The position numbers were made by a program, and so were the translations under genes. 64,000 bases of DNA from G963677445 sp963677445 (lineage in GTDB: Bacteria; Bacteroidota; Ignavibacteria; Ignavibacteriales; Melioribacteraceae), in assembly GCA_963677445.2 (NCBI GenBank), contig CAXXGF010000002.1, forward strand, positions 1-64,000, given 5' to 3'. Positions 8,367-14,964 of this stretch are shown here, piece after piece. Each line of letters starts with the position of its first letter. The first letter of the stretch is position 1. The notes under the pieces were generated by a model. It was given only the letters and a program-made list of their open reading frames with translations. It searched no databases and was not told where the DNA came from.

Positions 8367-8833
8367 GGATAGTAAACAATTACAAAGGTTGGTACCCGAT
8401 TAACCTGGAGAAGGCCGTCGGGAAGATGTTAAAATTTGTGCCTCCTGAATATACAAGGGGGCTTCGCAAAATATATATATACAACAAAGACCCTGAGAAA
8501 AAAATGCTTGGGCGCTACCTGCCTGATAAAATTTCTCCATCTATTGAAATATTTGTCGATAATTTTTTCCATCCTTACCCGAAATTGGGTATTCTTATAC
8601 CCTACCTGGGCAAGGCATATATTGCTGAAACTCTTTATCATGAGATTGGTCATCATTACCAGCAATTAAACAAACAGATGAAGAAAAAATATCTCGAAAC
8701 ATACGCAGAAAAATTTAGTCAGAAACTTGTGAAAAAATATTTGAATTCATTTTTATTTATTAAGGTTTTATATTCACCATTCTTACTCTGGTTTAAATTG
8801 AGTAAATTGATCGGCATTAAAAATAAGAAGTAA
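8363..8833 (+). CDS. Small HExxH protein (zincin-like), orphan tip candidate
   Basis: A 156-residue protein with one clear metallopeptidase-like motif, AETLYHEIGHHYQQLNK, near residue 95 (H-E-x-G-H-H). Upstream is a beta-rich part (GLRKIYIYNKDP; PSIEIFVDNFFHPYP). Downstream comes KKYLETYAEKFSQKLVKKYL; its acidic residues could supply a third ligand. The C-terminus has a hydrophobic run, FLFIKVLYSPFLLWFKLS. It follows a scrap of Rhs core in the place of a C-terminal tip. A displaced peptidase toxin is possible, but a simple cassette protein is equally consistent. No signal peptide is seen. Confidence 0.6.
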   Translation: MRIVNNYKGWYPINLEKAVGKMLKFVPPEYTRGLRKIYIYNKDPEKKMLGRYLPDKISPSIEIFVDNFFHPYPKLGILIPYLGKAYIAETLYHEIGHHYQQLNKQMKKKYLETYAEKFSQKLVKKYLNSFLFIKVLYSPFLLWFKLSKLIGIKNKK

Positions 8834-8837
8834 CATT

Positions 8838-9386
8838 ATGATAAAATATCTACTCATTCATTTTCTATTTGTATCAACACTATTCGCTCGGAGGGGCGGC
8901 GAAGAAGAGATACTTATCAATGAAACTGATAATTGCCGGCTGGTGATGAAAATGGGACAATATACCCCGGATTCAACTGAAGGCGGAATGGATATTATAC
9001 ATATAGGTCGTGATAAGAAAAAAGTCATTGAATCTGTTATCTATACTACAGCAATCAAAAATGATTACCAAATTATTGATTTGAATAAAGATGGCATCAA
9101 TGACCTTGTCTTTGTCTCTTTCTGGGAAGAAGATATGGATATTTCAGTTTTTCTCTTTGGTTATTCAGAACATAATGAATATTATAAGCTGGACGAATAT
9201 TTCAAAAGGCTTATTCATTTAGATCATCCGGAATTTGATTGTGAAAAACCTTTTTATAATCTTGTTACTATTGATGATAATTCAACTTTTCCTGAGATAA
9301 AGGTCAAATATTATGACAGCTCAGATAATGAAAATATTCTGACAATCTTCTATTCGGAAGAGCGGAAAATGATGATCGGCAGATAG
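8838..9386 (+). CDS. Exported 182-aa protein, paralogue 1
   Basis: Begins with a signal peptide (MIKYLLIHFLFVSTLFA) and continues RRGGEEEILINETDNCRLVM. A calcium-loop-like segment, DLNKDGINDLVFVS, resembles an FG-GAP/EF-hand-type turn. The C-terminus is ENILTIFYSEERKMM. A paralogue of 183 residues is at 13,181-13,732. Conservation is strongest at both ends and the middle has diverged. Similarity extends past the stop into repeat B. It starts 4 bp after the HExxH gene, so the two are probably co-transcribed. A periplasmic partner or immunity role is inference. Confidence 0.7.
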   Translation: MIKYLLIHFLFVSTLFARRGGEEEILINETDNCRLVMKMGQYTPDSTEGGMDIIHIGRDKKKVIESVIYTTAIKNDYQIIDLNKDGINDLVFVSFWEEDMDISVFLFGYSEHNEYYKLDEYFKRLIHLDHPEFDCEKPFYNLVTIDDNSTFPEIKVKYYDSSDNENILTIFYSEERKMMIGR

Positions 9387-9617
9387 CGGGCTTTAACGGG
9401 CAGCTATCGCTCTTTCAGAGCTGAATTACTGAGTTTTTGATTTCCCCGGGGCGCTCCCCGGGCTGATGCTCACGCGCTTTCAGCGCTTAAATACATTTAA
9501 AGCGCACGGAATTTATCACCAATAAGCGCTGAAGGCGCGACCGGCAACAGCCCAGGGCAACGCCCTGGGGGAAATGAAAAAAGAAAGAACCAAAGCCCTG
9601 AAGGGGCGGAAGCAAAA
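9387..9617. repeat. Repeat B, copy 2
   Basis: Full-length repeat B. The lead GGGCTTTAACGGGCAGCTATC is shared with copy 4. Then come the CCCCGGGGCGCTCCCCGGG hairpin, GCGCTTTCAGCGCTTA and its inverse TAAGCGCTGAAGGCGC, a CCCAGGGCAACGCCCTGGG hairpin, and a closing AAGCCCTGAAGGGGCGGAAGC. The remaining bases up to 9751 are AT-rich with no gene. Confidence 0.85.
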
Positions 9618-9751
9618 TATTTTAAGAGTTTGAATTCAGCACACATTACTAACTGATTGTTTTATTCCAGCCTTTTGACAAATTTTACTATGGAAAACCG
9701 AACAAATATTTTCCTTATTCAATTTTTGTAATTATTTCTTAATTTAAAGAT

Positions 9752-9964
9752 ATGAAGAAATCATTGCATGAACATATAACCTCAAATCCTGCGGTATTAT
9801 TTGGGAAACCGGTAATAACAAATACCCGTATCGGCGTCGATCTGATCCTGGAAAAACTCGTAGCGGGTGATTCAATTAATGACCTGCTTGAAGCTTATCC
9901 CAATATCACGATTGCTGATATAGCCGCGTGTATATCCTTTGTAGAAAAAGAATTGCGGGACTAA
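9752..9964 (+). CDS. DUF433 (VapB45-like antitoxin) protein
   Basis: The 70-residue protein matches the DUF433 pattern: I(T)SNPAVLFGKPVITNTRIGVDLILEKLVAG, then DLLEAYPNITIADIAACISF. DUF433 proteins are small winged-helix antitoxins usually paired with a DUF5615/Mut7-C PIN-like toxin. No such toxin follows; the next gene is an HTH-like protein 34 bp downstream. It may be an orphan antitoxin, or the pair may be unconventional. Confidence 0.85.
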   Translation: MKKSLHEHITSNPAVLFGKPVITNTRIGVDLILEKLVAGDSINDLLEAYPNITIADIAACISFVEKELRD

Positions 9965-9998
9965 TAAAAGAATCAGAATTACAATTGATAGAAATCTA

Positions 9999-10463
9999 AT
10001 GGAATTATATGAAAAAATATTAGCGGCCCAAAAGGCAAAAAATCTTTCAGATGAAGAAATGGCCAGAAAACTTGGTATAAATGATTCTTATTATTACGAT
10101 TTTTTGTATGTTGATGAGGACATAATCAATGGGTATGATTTTAGTATATTATTCAGAGTGTTGATAATTGTCGGTCTTGATCCAATTGAATCATTGGGAC
10201 TTGAAAGAACAGAAAATACCTTAAATATTGAACGCCTTACAAAACTTGTATTTCAAAGAATCGAGGAAAAACAATTAACTCATGAGCAAATTGAAGATCT
10301 TTTAAATGCTGTCGGGGATATGGAAAGTCATATTAAAGAAGATATCAGTGATATTGACTACCTGTATTATGAAGACCTGCTCAATTTTTTTAGCGCTCTT
10401 GATATTTCCATTGTTCATTTTCTGGCGATTCTGGAAGAGAAGTATTCATATTTACGTGGATAA
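9999..10463 (+). CDS. XRE-like helix-turn-helix protein
   Basis: The 154-residue protein appears to contain two related halves. Residues 1-60 read EKILAAQKAKNLSDEEMARK LGINDSYYYDFLYVDED, like a degenerate HTH_3 domain. Residues 75-150 read FQRIEEKQLTHEQIEDLLNA and then a similar acidic stretch. The pattern suggests a duplicated helical domain that may have lost DNA binding. It follows the DUF433 gene closely, so the two could be a unit. I do not recognise a named family. Confidence 0.55.
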   Translation: MELYEKILAAQKAKNLSDEEMARKLGINDSYYYDFLYVDEDIINGYDFSILFRVLIIVGLDPIESLGLERTENTLNIERLTKLVFQRIEEKQLTHEQIEDLLNAVGDMESHIKEDISDIDYLYYEDLLNFFSALDISIVHFLAILEEKYSYLRG

Positions 10464-10474
10464 TCTGTCGTTTT

Positions 10475-10639
10475 ATGAGGATAATATTATATATAATTGG
10501 CTTTTTAGCTACACTATTTATCTTTTCCTGGCTAATGCTAATTTTTGAAGTGAATGAGAATATTTACTTCCGAGCTTTTATGGCTATCTCTACTTTGGTT
10601 CTGTTTGTTCACCTATATAGAAATAAGAAGAAAAAATAA
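10475..10639 (+). CDS. 54-aa two-TM membrane protein, paralogue 2
   Basis: Starts MRIILYIIGFLATLFIFSWL and ends STLVLFVHLYRNKKKK. It has the same length and topology as the gene at 5274-5438, and many differences between the two are synonymous or conservative. It begins 11 bp after the previous stop. Retention of the same frame in two diverged copies suggests selection. Function unknown; a membrane immunity protein is a guess from context. Confidence 0.75.
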   Translation: MRIILYIIGFLATLFIFSWLMLIFEVNENIYFRAFMAISTLVLFVHLYRNKKKK

Positions 10640-10651
10640 GTTTTAATTTAA

Positions 10652-10683
10652 GTTCCCGACAATATTGCCGGGAGCTTTTTTAT
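10652..10683 (+). terminator. Terminator after small membrane protein 2
   Basis: GTTCCCG pairs with CGGGAGC across ten bases and runs into T residues, like the hairpin at 5451-5481. Confidence 0.8.
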
Positions 10684-10738
10684 TTTGTTTGTAACTTACT
10701 TCTTGCTCAAGTTAAGATTTTGTCTAATAGAAACGAGT

Positions 10739-10776
10739 TATGATTATTTTTCCTGTCGAATGGGAAAGGAGTGAAC
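10739..10776 (+). pseudogene. Rhs-core scrap (YDYF)
   Basis: TATGATTATTTTTCCTGTC nearly equals the DNA of core fragments 1 and 2 at the join between YDYF and the 35-nt insertion, and is followed by a GGGAAAGGAG stretch. The similarity is short, so a chance match is possible. Confidence 0.4.
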
Positions 10777-10796
10777 AAGAATACAATCATTAGAAA

Positions 10797-11183
10797 ATGT
10801 TAAAGCGCTCGAGCGTTAAAATGGATCAGAAAGAATTTGAAAATAAGTTTAACCATGCTCTGCAACTGAAGAACTCTGGCGAAAAAATCAAATCGTTAGA
10901 AATATTTCAATATCTTGCTGAAGAAAAACCAAAAGAAAGTACTGTATTTTTAATGCTGAGGGCTATTTATTGGGACCTTGGAAAAATTCAGGAGGCTGTT
11001 CATTCATTCGGAGAAGCCGTAAAATTGAAACCAAATTCAGAGAAATTATCTTTAGGTTATTTTCATACCCTTTGGGAAAATGGTGAAAAGCATGCGGCTC
11101 TGGAAGAAATAAAGCGGTTTTTAACAAATAACAGCTCAGATATTTATAATGACATACTTGAAGAGATAAACGAGAAGTGGTAG
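10797..11183 (+). CDS. TPR-repeat protein
   Basis: The 128-residue protein has three TPR-like helical pairs: FNHALQLKNSGEKIKSLEIF, STVFLMLRAIYWDLGKIQEA followed by VHSFGEAVKLKPNSE, then LGYFHTLWENGEKHAALEEI. No signal peptide. The ATG at 10,821 (MDQKEFENK) is an alternative start because the first eight residues are poor in helix. TPR proteins bind partner proteins; in this array an immunity role is possible. Confidence 0.7.
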   Translation: MLKRSSVKMDQKEFENKFNHALQLKNSGEKIKSLEIFQYLAEEKPKESTVFLMLRAIYWDLGKIQEAVHSFGEAVKLKPNSEKLSLGYFHTLWENGEKHAALEEIKRFLTNNSSDIYNDILEEINEKW

Positions 11184-11225
11184 ATTTTTTGAGAAAAAAT
11201 TACAAGTTTTTATAATATCATTTCA

Positions 11226-11435
11226 ATGGCCTGCATTTTCGCTGCATTTATTATAAGTGTGATTTTAAAAAATCATATTAAACCAGATTATATATCATTT
11301 AAAAATCAAGCCAAATATAGAATGATTCCTTTTAACTACCTTGATAAAAAGGGACAACTATTAAAAAAGATCTTTTATATTTTAGTTGTTATTGGAGTTT
11401 TATTTCTATTTTTAGCCGGCTTAGATAATAAATGA
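11226..11435 (+). CDS. Small two-TM membrane protein
   Basis: A 69-residue frame with two hydrophobic spans: ACIFAAFIISVIL near the start, and IFYILVVIGVLFLFLAG near the end. A basic, polar segment lies between. It is 42 bp after the TPR gene. Size and topology are like the other small membrane proteins of the island, with no sequence match by eye. The stretch from 11,436 to 11,889 holds only a terminator, an Rhs-core scrap and short frames I cannot identify. Confidence 0.5.
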   Translation: MACIFAAFIISVILKNHIKPDYISFKNQAKYRMIPFNYLDKKGQLLKKIFYILVVIGVLFLFLAGLDNK

Positions 11436-11737
11436 CTTGTAAGGAAGTCATGAATTTCTTCGTTTTTTGTTAACATGAAAAAATCGATAAAGTCATTACC
11501 TGAAATTAGAAGGCGAGGCTCTACATAACGGGGTAATATTATGCAACACCTCACTTACGGAATAATGATGGTTCCTTTGATGAGCCATCGCATAAACGCT
11601 TTATTGAAACTCGCACTAAAAAAAGGTGTTGTTTGTATACTTGCCGCTACGTTCGCTCCCCTTCCTGTGGCGGCCAGCCAAGCGTGGACACGCTAAAAGA
11701 AAAAAGAAAAGATTTTGAAACAATAATAAATTCTTAA

Positions 11738-11772
11738 AAAAACGCGCCCTGGTTCTTCAGGGCGTTTTATTT
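11738..11772 (+). terminator. Rho-independent terminator
   Basis: Six or more A residues, then CGCCCTG-gttctt-CAGGGCG followed by TTTTA. A strong stem with a six-base loop. Confidence 0.85.
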
Positions 11773-11836
11773 ATTCCAAAGTAAGATCAGTTGTCCATCA
11801 TTTAGCGTAATTTATTTTTTTTAGTTCTGCGAATAA

Positions 11837-11868
11837 GAGCGTGAAAAAGAAACCTGATTTGATTATTT
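11837..11868 (+). pseudogene. Rhs-core scrap (ERDKETGYDYF)
   Basis: GAGCGTGAAAAAGAAAC followed by TGATTTGATTATTTT corresponds to the ERDKETGYDYF segment of the core with a few changes and a lost frame. It lies directly before the ankyrin gene and marks another former cassette junction. Confidence 0.6.
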
Positions 11869-11901
11869 TAGTGATTCGTTAAATACAAGTTGACTATAAT
11901 T

Positions 11902-12483
11902 ATGTTAAATGAAGAACTAATTTCTGTTTGTAAGTCTGGGAATTTAAACCAGGCAAAAAAACTAATAGAAAAAGGGGCTGATGTAAACTTTAAGAACAGC
12001 GAAAATGAATATGCTATACTCGAGGCCGTATATGAGGGGCATGATGAAATTATTGATTTATTATTAGAGAATGGCGCTGATATTAATGTACTTGATGAAG
12101 ATAAGGCTGATATATTAATTAATGCGGTATATTCGGGAAAGGAAAGCATATTAAATAAAGTGTTATCAGTAACAAGTGAATTAAACAGACAGGATGATAC
12201 CGGAATGACCGCTCTGAATTTGGCAGTCCAATTGAAAGAGAACAACATTTTAAAAATATTGATAAATAAAAAAGCTGAGGTGGATATTATTGACATGTAT
12301 GGAAGTACAGCTTTGCACACCGCGGTTTTGTTCGAGAACTTTAAAGCGATTGAACTCTTATTAAAAGCCGGAGCATCAGCGGAAATAAAAAATAATAAGT
12401 GGAATACTCCGGTTATGATAAGTGAGCATATGGGTGGAAAAGTTAAGGATATTGTTCTGGAACTTATAAACCGTTATAAATAG
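11902..12483 (+). CDS. Ankyrin-repeat protein, candidate immunity protein
   Basis: Five ankyrin repeats: ISVCKSGNLNQAKKLIEKGA, AILEAVYEGHDEIIDLLLEN, ILINAVYSGKESILNKVLS, ALNLAVQLKENNILKILIN, and ALHTAVLFENFKAIELLLKA. I prefer the ATG at 11,902 over a TTG at 11,890 because the first repeat then starts directly. Cytoplasmic, no signal. Ankyrin proteins are a common immunity class in polymorphic toxin loci (for example PolyImm arrays), and this one follows an Rhs scrap. A small membrane protein follows after 6 bp. Confidence 0.8.
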   Translation: MLNEELISVCKSGNLNQAKKLIEKGADVNFKNSENEYAILEAVYEGHDEIIDLLLENGADINVLDEDKADILINAVYSGKESILNKVLSVTSELNRQDDTGMTALNLAVQLKENNILKILINKKAEVDIIDMYGSTALHTAVLFENFKAIELLLKAGASAEIKNNKWNTPVMISEHMGGKVKDIVLELINRYK

Positions 12484-12489
12484 GATTTA

Positions 12490-12738
12490 ATGATCAAGAA
12501 AAAAATTGTTATCGCGGTTGTATCATGGTTGGTTGTCATGATTCTAATCACTTGGGTAATTATTCCTGTTAGCCTAAGACTGGGAGTTCCATCGGACTGG
12601 AAAGCAGGTATTTGGGTTTTGGGATTTTTATTTTGGCACCAATGGTTCTTTCGATGCTATTGGGGTAAGAAAGAAAATAAACCCAATTCGAATGATGATA
12701 AAATAAGGAAAAATTCTAATTGTGCTGGGTCATTATGA
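12490..12738 (+). CDS. 82-aa membrane protein
   Basis: Two hydrophobic spans: IVIAVVSWLVVMILITWVII (about residues 6-27) and WKAGIWVLGFLFWHQWFF (about 42-60), followed by a hydrophilic tail. It starts 6 bp after the ankyrin gene and is likely co-transcribed. No family recognised. Confidence 0.55.
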   Translation: MIKKKIVIAVVSWLVVMILITWVIIPVSLRLGVPSDWKAGIWVLGFLFWHQWFFRCYWGKKENKPNSNDDKIRKNSNCAGSL

Positions 12739-12835
12739 TTTTGGGGATAAACAAAACTTGTCAGTCCCATTAAAAAGTGATTTTTACTGTTGCGATAGAG
12801 ATGGAAATATTTTATCAGCTCATTATTAAGAGTTT

Positions 12836-13052
12836 GTTGCTTACGCTCCTTCAGAGCTTAAATTTTGAGTATATTGTTTTTCCCGGGGCGTTGCCCCGGG
12901 CTAATGCTTACGCGCCTTCAGCGCTTATTGGCAAGAAATTACAGGCGCTTAAAATGTTTTTAAGCCCTGAAAGGGCGAGAGCAACAGCCCGGGGCAACGC
13001 CCTGGGGAAAATGAAAAAAGAAAGACCAAAGCCCTGAAGGGGCGAAAGCAGA
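12836..13052. repeat. Repeat B, copy 3
   Basis: Full-length copy with opening GCTTACGCTCCTTCAGAGC, CCCCGGGGCGTTGCCCCGGG, GCGCCTTCAGCGCTTATTGG, a later GCCCGGGGCAACGCCCTGGG and closing AAGCCCTGAAGGGGCGAAAGC. Frames over this DNA read ALPRANAYAPSALIGKK and similar; these are palindrome artefacts. The flanks to 13,180 have no gene. Confidence 0.85.
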
Positions 13053-13180
13053 TTTCACTCTGAAATATTGAATGAGGGGAATAATATCAAAACTTTTTCC
13101 CTCAGCAAATAATGTTTTCTATGTTTCACTTGAATTTAAAATGTGTAAATTGTTATGGTTAAAAAATTACAATTCAGATT

Positions 13181-13732
13181 ATGTTAAAATATTTTCTCAT
13201 TCATTTTGTATTTATTTCAACACTATTCGCGCAAAGAGGCGGCGAAGAAGAGATACTTATCAATGAAACTGATAATTGCCGGCTGGTGATGAAATTTGGT
13301 AGATATTCTCCCGACACTACTGAGTATGGTGTGAATATTATAAGAAAAGGCGCTGAGGGAAGTGAGGCGCTTAATTCACTAATCCTGACTTCCGCGATTA
13401 AAACAGAATATAAAATTCTTGACCTTAACGATGACGGAATAAAGGATTTACTTTTCTCAACAGTCTGGGAGCATTCTCATGACATAAATATCTTCCTGGT
13501 TGGTTATTCTGAACTTAAAGAGTTTTATATTCAGCGCTGGTATACAAGCCCTGATTTTTTATATGATGATCATCCTGATTTTAATTTGGATATTCCTTTC
13601 TGTAATCTGGTAGCGATCGAGAGTACAATACCATATCCTGAAATAAAGGCGAAATATTGGGACAGCTCAGATAATGAAAATATTTTGACAATCTTCTATT
13701 CGGAAGAACGAAAAATGATGATCAGCAGATAG
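13181..13732 (+). CDS. Exported 183-aa protein, paralogue 2
   Basis: The signal peptide MLKYFLIHFVFISTLFAQRG is followed by GEEEILINETDNCRLVMKFG. The centre has DLNDDGIKDLLFSTVWE and the end is ENILTIFYSEERKMMISR. It is the paralogue of the 8838-9386 gene: the first 40 and last 25 residues are nearly identical and the middle differs, a pattern expected for specificity change in immunity or partner proteins. Repeat B follows directly in both places. Confidence 0.7.
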   Translation: MLKYFLIHFVFISTLFAQRGGEEEILINETDNCRLVMKFGRYSPDTTEYGVNIIRKGAEGSEALNSLILTSAIKTEYKILDLNDDGIKDLLFSTVWEHSHDINIFLVGYSELKEFYIQRWYTSPDFLYDDHPDFNLDIPFCNLVAIESTIPYPEIKAKYWDSSDNENILTIFYSEERKMMISR

Positions 13733-13965
13733 CGGGCTTTAACGGGCAGCTATCGCTCTTTCAGAGCTGAATTACTGAGTTTTTGATTTTCCCCGGGGCG
13801 TTGCCCCGGGCTAATGCTTACGCGCCTTCAGCGCTTATTGGCAAGAAATCCCAGGCGCCTAAAATGTTTTTAAGCGCTGAAGGCGCGACCAGCAACAGCC
13901 CAGGGCAACACCCTGGGGGAAATGAAAAAAGAAAAACCAAAGCCCTGAAGGGGCGAAAGCAAAAT
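13733..13965. repeat. Repeat B, copy 4
   Basis: Starts within the same GCGGGCTTTAACGGGCAGC lead as copy 2 and contains the full nested palindrome. Together with the preceding gene it forms a duplicated block with the 8.8-9.6 kb segment. Confidence 0.85.
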
Positions 13966-13989
13966 GATTAGTAAAATACAGATAGTAAA

Positions 13990-14349
13990 ATGAGAAATCA
14001 AATCAAAAATATCCCTTACAATAACTATCACGGAATTGATTTATTAACAAATATTGGTATTACTCTTGAAAGGGATGAAGATAATCTCGTGTATCATAAT
14101 ATTAAAATGGAATTTAAAAACAGAGAAAAGAATACCAGGGCTGAAGCGCTCTTACAACATATTCAGAATTTACAAATAGACTCAATTTCTTCCGGTTTTT
14201 TAATGATTACCGGGTTAGAATTCTTCTCTATCAGGGACCGGGGATGGGAAGGCTTAAACTGGGAAATTCATGATTATGAAAAAGGAATTATTAGTTTTTA
14301 TTGTCGGGATATTGAAATTTTGCGATCCTTCAATTCAACGATAGAATAA
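13990..14349 (+). CDS. Unknown 119-aa protein upstream of Imm53
   Basis: A soluble protein beginning MRNQIKNIPYNNYHGIDLLT. It has alternating beta and helix segments and a closing strand-helix GIISFYCRDIEILRSFNSTIE. The general form recalls small SMI/Imm-type immunity proteins, but I cannot assign a family. Its TAA/ATG overlap with the Imm53 gene (shared base 14,349) shows a two-gene unit. Confidence 0.6.
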   Translation: MRNQIKNIPYNNYHGIDLLTNIGITLERDEDNLVYHNIKMEFKNREKNTRAEALLQHIQNLQIDSISSGFLMITGLEFFSIRDRGWEGLNWEIHDYEKGIISFYCRDIEILRSFNSTIE

Positions 14350-14657
14350 TGGCGGAAAATATCTTAATATGGCTTCAGGAGTGGTACTCAAAAAACTGCG
14401 ATGATGTCTGGGAGCATTCATACGGAGTTGAGATTAATACACTGGATAACCCCGGATGGAGTGTCAAAATTGATCTTGCCGAAACCGAGTGGGAAAATAT
14501 ATCAATAGAATATAAACTGACAGATAATGGAGAGGATGACTGGTATGCATACAGTGTTAAAGATAAACAATTTTTCGGCGCAGGAGACTGTCGCAAACTG
14601 GAAAAACTATTGAATATATTCAGGGGTATTATTGAGGGGAAAGGGGATTTAATGTAA
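14349..14657 (+). CDS. Immunity protein 53 (Imm53) family
   Basis: The 102-residue protein fits Imm53 along its length: LIWLQEWYSKNCDDVWEHSY, GVEINTLDNPGWSVKIDLAET, a central EDDWYAYSVKDKQFFGAG, and the closing helix LEKLLNIFRGII. Imm53 proteins neutralise polymorphic-toxin tips of neighbouring bacteria or of the same cell. No toxin stands before it here, so it is an orphan immunity gene. A decayed 3' copy is at 5872-5945. This is the clearest evidence that the island is an immunity array. Confidence 0.85.
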   Translation: MAENILIWLQEWYSKNCDDVWEHSYGVEINTLDNPGWSVKIDLAETEWENISIEYKLTDNGEDDWYAYSVKDKQFFGAGDCRKLEKLLNIFRGIIEGKGDLM

Positions 14658-14922
14658 AACTCCTCCCAATAATGGTAGTTTTGTGGAATATGGTGGAAAT
14701 TTATGCTTACGCTCCTTCAGAGCTGGAATTTTGAGTGTCTTGTTTTCCCCGGGGCGCTGCCCCGGGCTAATGCTTACGCGCCTTCAGCGCTTATTGGCAA
14801 GAAATTACAGGCGCTTAAAATGTTTTTAAGCGCTGAAGGCGCGACCGGCAACAGCCCAGGGCAACGCCCTGGGGTAAATGAAAAACGAAAGACCAAAGCC
14901 CTGAAGGGGCGAAAGCAAATCA
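14658..14922. repeat. Repeat B, copy 5
   Basis: The lead AATGGTAGTTTTGTGGAATA is shared with copy 1, and the complete palindromic body follows. It closes the island; 14,923-14,964 before the ppc stop holds nothing. Confidence 0.85.
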
Positions 14923-14964
14923 ATACCAAACTACCCGATCAATAGTACATGAATTATCTGCTTG

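Noticed and set aside
10306..10548. An 80-residue frame covering the start of small membrane protein 2
   Set aside because: The 54-aa frame at 10,475 is supported by a paralogue; this frame is not.
12777..13037. Frames reading ALPRANAYAPSALIGKK and similar (also at 13,783-13,971 and 14,703-14,945)
   Set aside because: They are translations of repeat B palindromes; the same residues appear wherever the repeat occurs, with different starts and no stable gene context.
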